Source of the DNA: Methanomassiliicoccales archaeon
GTDB lineage: Archaea > Thermoplasmatota > Thermoplasmata > Methanomassiliicoccales > Methanomethylophilaceae
NCBI GenBank assembly: GCA_900767505.1
Contig: CAAFZG010000143.1
Coordinates: 1-11,893, forward strand
Reading direction: 5' to 3'
DNA: 11,893 nt
The notes under the pieces were generated by a model. The model did not search any database and was not told the DNA's origin. It worked only from the letters and a program-made list of their open reading frames with translations. Below are positions 1 to 6,374 of this stretch, one piece after another. The translations under genes were made by a program, and so were the position numbers. The stretch's first letter is position 1, and each line of letters starts with the position of its first letter.

Positions 1-640
1 CGTCGCGCTCAGGGTATCCAAGAAGGTCACGTTCTCCACTGCCAAGGCGGTCTTCGGATTCGACAATTCCACGAACATCGGTTCGATATTCTTCACCACG
101 ATGCAGTCCGTGCCTGCATTCCTGCCGTCGATAGATTCCGGCGAGGAGGTACCCGTACTGATCCCCTGCGGTATCGACCAGGATCCCCACTTCAGGATCA
201 CGAGAGATGTCGCGCCCGGACTGGGATTCCCCAAGCCGTCCCTGATATACTGCAAGATGTGCCCCGGACTCTCCGGCGGGGACAAGATGTCCTCATCGGA
301 CGTGAACGCCACGATCTTCACTACCGATACGCCCAAGGCCGTCAAGAAGAAGGTCGGCAGGGCATTCACCGGAGGATGCGTCTCCGTCGAGGAACAGAGG
401 GAGAAGGGCGGGAACCCGGAGGTCTGTTCCGTATTCAAGTACAATTACTTCCTTTTCGAGCACGACGACGAGAAGATCAACGAGCTCGCCGACAAGTGCC
501 GTAAGGGCGAGATCCTGTGCGGAGAGTGTAAGATGTGCCTCACCGAGAGGATAAACGTGTTCCTGGAGGAACACCAGGACAAGAGAGAGAAGGCCAAGGA
601 TGTCATCGCTGACATGGCCTATGAAGGATTCGAATGGTGA
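1..640 (+). CDS. trpS: Tryptophanyl-tRNA synthetase, C-terminal part (5' end outside window)
   Basis: Class I aminoacyl-tRNA synthetase that charges tRNA-Trp in the cytoplasm. Only the last 212 residues are present. The frame is open from base 2 to the TGA at 638-640, so the gene starts to the left of the window. The segment FGFDNSTNIGSIFF, encoded before base 101, is typical of archaeal/eukaryal TrpS. The class I KMSKS loop is present as KMSSS (bases 284-298, in GGDKMSSSD), and its lysine stabilises the adenylate transition state. Near the C-terminus five cysteines are spaced C-x23-C-x6-C-x2-C-x2-C (codons at 425, 497, 518, 527, 536), which may bind metal or an iron-sulfur cluster. The gene is followed four bases later by pheS, whose ribosome binding site lies in its last codons, so the two are very likely co-transcribed. 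Identity is certain; the 5' half cannot be judged. Confidence 0.96.
   Translation, partial: VALRVSKKVTFSTAKAVFGFDNSTNIGSIFFTTMQSVPAFLPSIDSGEEVPVLIPCGIDQDPHFRITRDVAPGLGFPKPSLIYCKMCPGLSGGDKMSSSDVNATIFTTDTPKAVKKKVGRAFTGGCVSVEEQREKGGNPEVCSVFKYNYFLFEHDDEKINELADKCRKGEILCGECKMCLTERINVFLEEHQDKREKAKDVIADMAYEGFEW
636..640 (+). promoter_or_regulatory. Ribosome binding site of pheS, inside the end of trpS
   Basis: GGTGA (GGTGAT if extended by one base) matches the archaeal anti-Shine-Dalgarno sequence and overlaps the trpS stop codon. Two ATGs follow directly, at 642 and 645. The spacing is one base to the first and four to the second, so 645 is the better start. Confidence 0.6.
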
Positions 641-644
641 TATG

Positions 645-2165
645 ATGGTCGATAAGGACATCCTTGAAGGATTGAGTTACAACGAGAAGAGGCTGCTGAT
701 CGCGCTCAAAGGGACAACGGGCCCTCAGCCGATCGGAGAGGTCATCTCCAAAGGGGGCTTCTCTCTCGAGGTCGAGGTCATGGGGGCAGCCTCGTGGCTG
801 GAGTCCAAGGGTCTGGCCAAGCTCACCGAGGTCACGGAGAAGTTCTTCGTGATCGGCGACAGGTCCGTGATCGAGAACGGGCTTCCGGAGAGGGTCGCAC
901 TTAAGAAGATCTCCGAGAACGGCGGCAGGATGACGCTCGACGAGCTGGCCTCCGCCATGACCGACGGCATGGACAAGGTCGCTGTCGGATGGCTCAAGAG
1001 GAAAGGTCTCGCAGACATAGTCAAGGACGGGGATTCCAAAGTGCTCACGCTCACCGCAAAGGGAGAGTCCATGCTCGGGGCCCGCATGCCCGATGAAGAG
1101 CTCCTCGACATGATGGCCGAAGCTCCGATGAAGGAATCCGATGCCGACAAGGCACTGATCAAGGACCTCAAGGGCCGTCAGGGCATGATCGCGGAGAAGA
1201 TCGTCACCGACCGCAGCATCGGACTGACCGATCTCGGAAGGGAGGCCGCAGACTCAGGAATAGAGCTCAAGCCGCAGATCACAGACGTCACCGACCGTAT
1301 CATCCAGAGCGGCGAGTGGCGCGATGCGGAGTTCAGGAAGTACGACATCCAGACATTCGCACCTTCCGTCTACGCGGCGAAGAAGCACATGCTCTCCAGG
1401 CTCAGCTCACAAGTCAGAAGGCTGTTCCTCGACATGGGATTCACCGAGATGTCCTCCGAGTACGTTCAGCCCGCGTTCTGGAACCTCGATGTGCTGTTCA
1501 CCCCGCAGGATCACCCTGCCAGGGATCTCCAGGACACATTCTACCTTGAGAGGCCCGCATCGATCCACATAGACGATGAGGCGCTCGTCGAAGCGATCCG
1601 CAACATCCACGAGAACGGAGGGGACACAGGCTCCACCGGCTGGGGAGGAACTTGGTCCAGGCAGAAGGCCGAGGCCGCACTGCTCAGGACACACAGCACC
1701 GTCAGCAGCATCAAGTACATCGCAGAGCACCCGGATGCGCCTCAGAAGGCGTTCTCCATTTCGAGGATATTCAGAAAGGAATCCATAGATTCCACTCACC
1801 TTCCCGAATTCACACAGATCGAAGGCATCATCATCGACGAGAACGGAAACTTCGATATGCTGATCTCGCTCATCCGCGAGTTCTACTCCAAGATGGGATT
1901 CGATCAGATCCGCATAAGGCCTGCCTACTTCCCGTACACCGAGCCCTCGCTGGAGTTGGAGGTGTTCTTCAACGGAAAGTGGATGGAGCTCGGAGGCGCC
2001 GGAATATTCAGGCCCGAGGTAGTGGCTCCGTTCGGCGTGAAGTATCCCGTCCTCGCCTGGGGATTCGGATTCGAGAGACTGGCGATGCTCAAGTGGAACA
2101 TCAAGGACATCAGGGACCTGTACATATCAGACATGGACACCCTGAAGACCAACCAGGTTCTCTGA
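645..2165 (+). CDS. pheS: Phenylalanyl-tRNA synthetase alpha subunit
   Basis: Catalytic alpha subunit of the cytosolic heterotetrameric PheRS, which attaches phenylalanine to tRNA-Phe. It is 506 residues long, the long archaeal/eukaryal form. Roughly the first 200 residues are winged-helix-like modules (starting MVDKDILEGLSYNEKRLL) that in this family contact tRNA. The class II catalytic core follows: a motif 1 region around YAAKKHMLSRLSSQ, motif 2 with FRKE at residues 376-379, the substrate-pocket stretch GGAGIFRPEVVAPFG, and motif 3 as GFGFERL at 473-479. The start at 645 is chosen from the GGTGA spacing. ATGs at 642, 621 and 600 are in frame but fit the ribosome binding site or the family start less well. 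The beta-subunit gene pheT is not adjacent. The 3' end overlaps the convergent regulator gene by 39 bp. Function is certain; the exact start is less so. Confidence 0.95.
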   Translation: MVDKDILEGLSYNEKRLLIALKGTTGPQPIGEVISKGGFSLEVEVMGAASWLESKGLAKLTEVTEKFFVIGDRSVIENGLPERVALKKISENGGRMTLDELASAMTDGMDKVAVGWLKRKGLADIVKDGDSKVLTLTAKGESMLGARMPDEELLDMMAEAPMKESDADKALIKDLKGRQGMIAEKIVTDRSIGLTDLGREAADSGIELKPQITDVTDRIIQSGEWRDAEFRKYDIQTFAPSVYAAKKHMLSRLSSQVRRLFLDMGFTEMSSEYVQPAFWNLDVLFTPQDHPARDLQDTFYLERPASIHIDDEALVEAIRNIHENGGDTGSTGWGGTWSRQKAEAALLRTHSTVSSIKYIAEHPDAPQKAFSISRIFRKESIDSTHLPEFTQIEGIIIDENGNFDMLISLIREFYSKMGFDQIRIRPAYFPYTEPSLELEVFFNGKWMELGGAGIFRPEVVAPFGVKYPVLAWGFGFERLAMLKWNIKDIRDLYISDMDTLKTNQVL

Positions 2166-3374
2166 GACCAATGCCTTGGCCTTGTCCATGAGGATCCTGC
2201 CGGTGTGTTCGTCTTTGACGGCGCACGCGGCGGCCTCTGTCAGGGCCGAGGCTGCCTTGCGGTCTCCCATTGCGAGATAGGAGTCCGCTTCCCATACAAG
2301 TTCCTCGTCCAGCCTGAACAGGCATCCCTTCTCCATCATCCCTTTGCGCGCATGACGCAGGAATATCACCGCTTCCGCGTGCCTGCTGTTCGCAGCCATC
2401 GACTTCCCCAATGCCATGGCAGCTTCCACGCTTCCATCGTAGCACTCCAGCGATCTGTCCAAGGCCGCCCCTTTCTTCCCCTCGGCCAGCAGGAGCTCGC
2501 ACTCGATCCATTCGCGTTCCGTTTCGTCCACATGCTCCAACAGGGACCTTGCGCGTTTGGTGTCGTTCAGTCTGACCGCACAGAACGCCGCTATCCATGC
2601 GAGGGGGTGGTCATCCGTCTCCCGGTCCAGTTCGTCCATCAGGCATGTCACTTCCGCCGTCGGCCTGTCCATCACGGAATACGGGTCGCACAGGATCAGT
2701 TTGATCGCTTCCTTCCTCCTGTTGCCGCGGATCAGATGGACCAGACGTTCCATCGGATCGGAGCTCATCGAGGCGCAGAGGTCTGCGGCGACGCTGTGCC
2801 ATTTGGCGATCTCATGCGGTTCGGCCCTTTCGATGTACGTCCTGCACACTTTGGGACGTATCGCGACGAATCCCTTGACGTCCACAGACAGCAGCGGATG
2901 GTCCCTTCCGCGGGGGAGCGTCTCGAAATGCACGGGCATCCTCATCACCATGAGCGCTCCCAGTAGATCCCTCTCATCTTCGGGCAGGGAATCGAATGCT
3001 TCGGGTCTGCAGTGGTTTATGTTATGGGGCACAAGTTCGAACGATGCATTCCCCTCCGACATCCCCAGATCGTCGAATATGCCTCTGCACCGGGATTCCC
3101 CGTCACGGGTGAGCTGATACACTTTGCGGCACCTTGTGCCCTTGGGGACGGAGTCGAGAATGGCCATTGACGATTCGACCAGATGTTCCCTTTCCAGTTT
3201 CCCCAATATGACGGACACATGGGACCTCGATATCCCGAGTACCTCCCCGATGCCGTTCTGTGTGATCTCGTACGGTGCGGAGTACTTCACCGACGGGTTC
3301 ACCGTCCTGTATCTGTAGAGAAGCACCAGCACCTTCTCAGGCTGTGTCATTCTGTCCATGCGGTGTTCTCTCAT
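2127..3374 (-). CDS. Winged-helix transcriptional regulator with helical repeat C-terminus (STAND-like, ATPase domain absent)
   Basis: A 415-residue protein. Residues about 10-95 form a winged helix: a helix-turn-helix at about 41-62 (GIGEVLGISRSHVSVILGKL) is preceded by YSAPYEITQN and followed by a basic wing ending GTRCRKVYQLTRDG. From memory, this N-terminal pattern is shared with archaeal regulators in which the winged helix precedes a STAND-type P-loop ATPase and TPR-like repeats. Here no Walker A (GxxxxGKS/T) is visible. The wing leads almost directly into a segment (SLPEDERDLLGALMVMRMPV, then KWHSVAADLC and ERLVHLIRGNRRKEAIKLIL) that resembles the part downstream of the ATPase, then about 200 residues of alpha-helical, TPR-like repeats. 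Target genes are unknown. Palindromes just upstream of its start suggest it controls its own promoter. There is no Shine-Dalgarno sequence before the ATG at 3374; in-frame ATGs at 3359 and 3350 are alternatives. Confidence 0.75.
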   Translation of the reverse strand: MREHRMDRMTQPEKVLVLLYRYRTVNPSVKYSAPYEITQNGIGEVLGISRSHVSVILGKLEREHLVESSMAILDSVPKGTRCRKVYQLTRDGESRCRGIFDDLGMSEGNASFELVPHNINHCRPEAFDSLPEDERDLLGALMVMRMPVHFETLPRGRDHPLLSVDVKGFVAIRPKVCRTYIERAEPHEIAKWHSVAADLCASMSSDPMERLVHLIRGNRRKEAIKLILCDPYSVMDRPTAEVTCLMDELDRETDDHPLAWIAAFCAVRLNDTKRARSLLEHVDETEREWIECELLLAEGKKGAALDRSLECYDGSVEAAMALGKSMAANSRHAEAVIFLRHARKGMMEKGCLFRLDEELVWEADSYLAMGDRKAASALTEAAACAVKDEHTGRILMDKAKALVSENLVGLQGVHV

Positions 3375-3389
3375 TGGAATGATTTAACC

Positions 3390-3403
3390 GAACTGTGCAG
3401 TTC
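3390..3403. promoter_or_regulatory. Candidate operator palindrome GAACTG-tg-CAGTTC
   Basis: Six-base inverted repeat arms separated by two bases. It lies between the TATA-like palindrome at 3405-3418 and the start codon of the winged-helix regulator at 3374, spanning the stretch where the transcription start would fall. A dimeric regulator bound here would block polymerase. Its position next to a DNA-binding protein gene suggests autoregulation; this is inference. Confidence 0.5.
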
Positions 3404-3404
3404 T

Positions 3405-3418
3405 AGCATTATAATGCT
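3405..3418 (-). promoter_or_regulatory. Perfect 14-bp palindrome with TATA-like core, putative promoter of the regulator gene
   Basis: AGCATTATAATGCT reads the same on both strands. Its AT-rich centre lies about 37 bases upstream of the regulator ATG, which would place transcription initiation near 3386 with a leader of about 12 bases. Because it is symmetric it could act as a TATA element in either direction, as a second operator, or both. Confidence 0.5.
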
Positions 3419-3484
3419 TAGAGCAGGGCCATATCGATGCGGGGCCGTTCATATCAAGACTCATATCCCGATGAATGGAAAACC

Positions 3485-3491
3485 GATAATA
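3485..3491 (+). promoter_or_regulatory. TATA-like box, putative promoter of dtdA
   Basis: GATAATA is centred about 27 bases before the dtdA ATG at 3515, the distance expected if the transcript begins at or next to the start codon (leaderless). No Shine-Dalgarno sequence precedes that ATG, which agrees with this. A 6-bp inverted repeat, GCGGGA/TCCCGC (3492-3497 and 3509-3514), sits between the box and the ATG. Confidence 0.35.
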
Positions 3492-3514
3492 GCGGGATAT
3501 GCAATCGGTCCCGC

Positions 3515-4348
3515 ATGTCCCGTCTTCTGATATGCAGCGAATGCGACCTCCCCTCGTACAACATGAGGGCATCACTCAAGGCGATGGGCGGCTGGGAGGA
3601 ACTCGGTTCCTCCGGAGATGCCGTCTTTTCCGTCAAGGATGACACATACATGCTCTCGATTCCGGACATGCACGTGTACCATGACGATCTGGATGCGGAG
3701 GCCGCCGATTTCGGCATAGACGTGGACGAGGTGGTTGTGATGTCCAAACATTCCGCGAAGAGCGGAAAGCCTGCTCTGACGGTGCATCCCATCGGGAACT
3801 ACAAGGACAACGAGTTCGGAGGCCGTGAGAGAACGCTTGTGAAGGCTTCGCCGGCACTCATGAGCGATGCTCTGCGTCTCATCGTCAGATACAACGACGT
3901 TCCGGATGTGCAGACCTGTTTCGAGGTTACGCACCACGGACCCTGGCTGGACAAGCCCACATTCTACATCGAGATCGGAAGCGAGGAGACACACTGGGGA
4001 GACAAACATTCCGCCGACATCCTGGCCAAGGTCATAACCGACATGACTCCCAACGATGATTATCCTACAGTGGTCGGTATCGGAGGAGGGCATTATGCCC
4101 CGAGATTCACCGAACTCGTACTGGGTTCAAAGGTCAACATGGGTCATATGATCCCCAATTACCAGTTGGAGGGTTCGGATGATGAGGAGATCGCCAGGAT
4201 GGTGCGTGACGCATGTGCGGCATCAGGGACCGATCACGTCTACATCCACCGCAAATCGATGAAGGGCTCCGAGGAGCGCAGGATAAAGGAGATAGTCCAG
4301 TCGGAGGGGCTGTCCGTGTCCGGCTCCAAGGACTTCGAGAAGATTTGA
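3515..4348 (+). CDS. dtdA: D-aminoacyl-tRNA deacylase, archaeal GEK1 type
   Basis: Hydrolyses D-amino acids from mis-charged tRNA, so that D-residues do not enter protein synthesis and the tRNA is recycled. It belongs to the archaeal/plant zinc-dependent DtdA (GEK1) family, unrelated in sequence to bacterial DTD. It is 277 residues long, about the family size. The start at 3515 gives MSRLLICSECDLPSYNM, which matches the usual beginning of the family; the longer reading from 3437 adds 26 residues of unconvincing sequence. Conserved blocks visible are GNYKDNEFGG, THHGP (HHGP at residues 140-143), EIGSEETHWGDKHSA, GGGHYAPRFTE (GGGH at 190-193) and MIPNYQL; the His and Glu residues in them are likely metal or catalytic ligands. 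It is divergent from the regulator gene and convergent with pyrH. Its placement among tRNA synthetase and release-factor genes fits a proofreading role. Confidence 0.93.
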   Translation: MSRLLICSECDLPSYNMRASLKAMGGWEELGSSGDAVFSVKDDTYMLSIPDMHVYHDDLDAEAADFGIDVDEVVVMSKHSAKSGKPALTVHPIGNYKDNEFGGRERTLVKASPALMSDALRLIVRYNDVPDVQTCFEVTHHGPWLDKPTFYIEIGSEETHWGDKHSADILAKVITDMTPNDDYPTVVGIGGGHYAPRFTELVLGSKVNMGHMIPNYQLEGSDDEEIARMVRDACAASGTDHVYIHRKSMKGSEERRIKEIVQSEGLSVSGSKDFEKI

Positions 4349-4368
4349 GATAAGTGATTCGAGGTCTG

Positions 4369-4388
4369 CGGGTCCCGTGAGGGACCCG
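4369..4388. terminator. Hairpin between convergent dtdA and pyrH
   Basis: CGGGTCCC-gtga-GGGACCCG is a perfect 8-bp GC-rich stem. On the plus strand the loop GUGA is a GNRA tetraloop. It lies 20 bases after the dtdA stop and 8 bases after the pyrH stop. It has no T-tract on either side, so it may terminate transcription weakly, protect 3' ends, or serve both convergent transcripts. Confidence 0.55.
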
Positions 4389-4396
4389 TCTGACCA

Positions 4397-5089
4397 TCAA
4401 TGGGAGTTCACGAAGGTACCGTTGAACTTCCTGCCGAGGATGGCATTCCTCAGTTCTTCGATGTTCCTTCCGTCGACGATCATTATGTCGATGTTCTTCT
4501 CGGCGGCGATCTTCACGCCGAGGGGATCGAACACACTAGATTTCGAGGCTCCGTGCTCCTTGTAGACGATCTCGCCGAGTCTTCCGATGGTCATCTCGGG
4601 TATCTTGACGGCATCGGGGTTCTTGCGGGGGTCGTCGGTGTAGACCGCATCGACGGATGTGGCGTTCACGACCCTGTCGGCATCCATCTCGGCGCCGACC
4701 ATCATGGCCACGGCATCGGTGGTGTGACCGGGTTCGGTACCGCCCATGACCGCTATCTTTCCGGGAACGGCCATGGAAGCTGTTTCTGCCGCGGTCTCGG
4801 GGACCTTGTCGGGCATGTCTCCGAGTGCCAGGGACAGGAGCTGTGCGTTCAGTCTTGTGGCGCCTATGCCGAGGATGTCGAGCTGGTACGTGTCGCCTCC
4901 CAGCTCCCTTCCGGTCTCTGCGTAGTAGCGGGCGGTCTTGCCGCCTCCGCAGACGATCGCCAGACGGACTTCCTTCGAGACCTCTTTGAGCATCTCGGCA
5001 AGTCTGGCTATGTATTCTGAGTCATTGCTGCCGGGGACCAGGATGGACCCGCCAATGGAAACGACAACGCTATCCGTGGAATCACACAC
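4397..5089 (-). CDS. pyrH: UMP kinase (uridylate kinase), archaeal PyrH type
   Basis: Phosphorylates UMP to UDP with ATP in pyrimidine nucleotide synthesis; an amino-acid-kinase-fold enzyme, hexameric in characterised relatives. With the GTG start at 5087-5089 it has 230 residues, the normal archaeal length. Visible are the N-terminal phosphate-binding strand-loop VVVSIGGSILVPG, the glycine-rich CGGGKTARYY, the segment GTEPGHTTDAVA, and the C-terminal nucleotide-binding region NATSVDAVYTDDPRKNPDAV. An in-frame ATG at 5126-5128 would add 13 residues (MILCKLACLLNIL) not seen in the family, and it lies within the TATA-like elements, so I reject it. A TTG at 5090-5092 is also possible. The TATA-like box at 5113-5123 predicts initiation near 5092, which would make the transcript almost leaderless. 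It is divergent from prf1. Confidence 0.93.
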   Translation of the reverse strand: MCDSTDSVVVSIGGSILVPGSNDSEYIARLAEMLKEVSKEVRLAIVCGGGKTARYYAETGRELGGDTYQLDILGIGATRLNAQLLSLALGDMPDKVPETAAETASMAVPGKIAVMGGTEPGHTTDAVAMMVGAEMDADRVVNATSVDAVYTDDPRKNPDAVKIPEMTIGRLGEIVYKEHGASKSSVFDPLGVKIAAEKNIDIMIVDGRNIEELRNAILGRKFNGTFVNSH

Positions 5090-5096
5090 CAATATG

Positions 5097-5105
5097 TTTA
5101 ATAAA
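5097..5105 (+). promoter_or_regulatory. TATA-like box, putative promoter of the prf1-argS-GNAT operon
   Basis: TTTAATAAA is centred about 40 bases before the prf1 ATG. It predicts transcription starting near 5126, leaving a leader of about 15 bases that just includes the GGTGA ribosome binding site. Confidence 0.5.
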
Positions 5106-5112
5106 CAAGCCA

Positions 5113-5123
5113 ATTTACATAAA
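5113..5123 (-). promoter_or_regulatory. TATA-like box, putative promoter of pyrH
   Basis: Read on the minus strand this is TTTATGTAAAT, centred about 26 bases before position 5092, next to the TTG/GTG start codons of pyrH. It lies within the predicted transcription start region of the divergent prf1 operon, so the two promoters interleave and may compete. Confidence 0.45.
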
Positions 5124-5129
5124 ATCATT

Positions 5130-5134
5130 GGTGA
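5130..5134 (+). promoter_or_regulatory. Ribosome binding site of prf1
   Basis: GGTGA lies six bases before the ATG at 5141 and fixes that start. Confidence 0.75.
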
Positions 5135-5140
5135 AGTCTT

Positions 5141-6373
5141 ATGGGAGAAACCAATTCAGAGGACAAAGCCAGATACGATTTCAAGAAGGACATGCAGGAG
5201 ATCACAAACTACAGGGGCAGAGGAACGGAGCTCATCTCCGTGTACGTCCCCGGGAACAAGCAGATCTCCGATGTCATGGCGTATCTGAGGAACGAGCAGT
5301 CTCAGGCATCCAACATCAAGTCGAAGACGACGATGAAGAATGTCACGAGTGCCATCGATTCCATCGCAGCTCGACTAAAAACATACAAGTTCCCTCCGGA
5401 GAACGGAGTGGTCATCTTCTGCGGAGAGGTTCCGCGCGCAGGCGACCAGACCAAGATGGTCCAGTATGTCATCAACCCGCCTGAGCCTATCACGGCGTTC
5501 CTTTACAGGTGCGACTCGACATTCTTCACCGATCCGCTCCAGTCGATGCTGCTGGACAAGAAATGTTACGGTCTCATCACCATCGACAGGTCCGAGGCGA
5601 CCCTCGGTCTGCTCAGCGGAAGCAGGATCCAGGTGCTGAAGCACTTCGATTCCCTGGTCCCGAGCAAGCACCACCAGGGAGGTCAGTCATCGGTCCGTTT
5701 CGAGAGGCTGATCGAGATCGCGGCCCACGAGTTCTTCAAGAAGGTCGCGGACAACGCCACAGAGGTCTTCCTCGACAGGCCCGAGCTCCTCGGAATCCTG
5801 GTCGGAGGTCCCGGTGCGACAAAGGATTTCTTCGTCAAGGAGGAGTACCTCCATCACGAACTCAGGAAGAAGGTGTGCTCGCCTCTGGTGGACACAGGCT
5901 ACACGGACGAATCCGGTCTCAGGGAGCTTGTGGAGAACGCCAAGAACATCATCACCGACATGCAGCTCACCAAGGAGAAGGAGTTCATGCAGCGCCTCTT
6001 CACAGAGATCAGGAAGACCGACGGAGGACTCTCCTGCTACGGAGAGGAGGAGGTCCGTCAGGCCACCGACATGGGCGCAGTCGACACGCTCCTCATTTCC
6101 GAGGCCATAAGCAAGAAGAGGGTCACCGTCCAGTGCTCCTCCGGTCACACCCATGAGCTCACAGTGAAGGATGCGGACGACCGCATCCAGTGTCCCGAAT
6201 GCGGTGCCACCGCCAACGTTGTGAAGTGCGAGGATCTGATCGATGATTTCTTCCTCAGGGCGGATGCTTTCAACACACGCGTCCAGATCATCTCCCCCGA
6301 TTCGGAGGAGGGGGACATGCTCCTGAAGGCATTCGGAGGAATCGCCGCTATTCTGAGATACAAGGTGAATTGA
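5141..6373 (+). CDS. prf1: Peptide chain release factor aRF1
   Basis: Omnipotent archaeal release factor: it reads stop codons in the ribosomal A site and triggers hydrolysis of peptidyl-tRNA. It is 410 residues, the usual archaeal length, homologous to eukaryotic eRF1. The N-terminal stop-decoding domain has NIKS at 58-61 in the context QASNIKSK and the YxCxxxF motif as YRCDSTF at 122-128. The middle domain carries the catalytic GGQ at 180-182 (HHQGGQSSVRF). The C-terminal domain includes a Cys/His zinc-ribbon-like segment (CSSGHTHE ... CPECG). Decoding motifs look intact, so nothing in it suggests loss of a stop codon. If the host uses UAG for pyrrolysine, as many Methanomassiliicoccales do, this factor would compete at UAG. 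It is the first gene of an operon: argS begins one base after its stop, and its last codons contain the argS ribosome binding site. Confidence 0.97.
   Translation: MGETNSEDKARYDFKKDMQEITNYRGRGTELISVYVPGNKQISDVMAYLRNEQSQASNIKSKTTMKNVTSAIDSIAARLKTYKFPPENGVVIFCGEVPRAGDQTKMVQYVINPPEPITAFLYRCDSTFFTDPLQSMLLDKKCYGLITIDRSEATLGLLSGSRIQVLKHFDSLVPSKHHQGGQSSVRFERLIEIAAHEFFKKVADNATEVFLDRPELLGILVGGPGATKDFFVKEEYLHHELRKKVCSPLVDTGYTDESGLRELVENAKNIITDMQLTKEKEFMQRLFTEIRKTDGGLSCYGEEEVRQATDMGAVDTLLISEAISKKRVTVQCSSGHTHELTVKDADDRIQCPECGATANVVKCEDLIDDFFLRADAFNTRVQIISPDSEEGDMLLKAFGGIAAILRYKVN
6364..6368 (+). promoter_or_regulatory. Ribosome binding site of argS, inside the end of prf1
   Basis: GGTGA lies six bases before the ATG at 6375 and within the last codons of prf1. 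It favours 6375 over the in-frame ATG at 6384 and suggests coupled translation. Confidence 0.7.
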
Positions 6374-6374
6374 G

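Noticed and set aside
3437..3514. Longer N-terminus for dtdA from the ATG at 3437
   Set aside because: The added residues do not resemble the family start, whereas MSRLLICSECD at 3515 does.
3375..3514. tRNA or small RNA gene in the regulator/dtdA gap
   Set aside because: No cloverleaf, C/D box pair or other RNA signature; the palindromes are better explained as DNA sites.
3471..3530. A 19-codon frame (MNGKPIIAGYAIGPACPVF) overlapping the dtdA start, a possible leader peptide
   Set aside because: No ribosome binding site, and it lies across the likely TATA box, so it is probably not even transcribed.
5090..5128. Longer N-terminus for pyrH from the ATG at 5128
   Set aside because: It would place coding sequence over both TATA-like boxes and add residues not found in archaeal UMP kinases.
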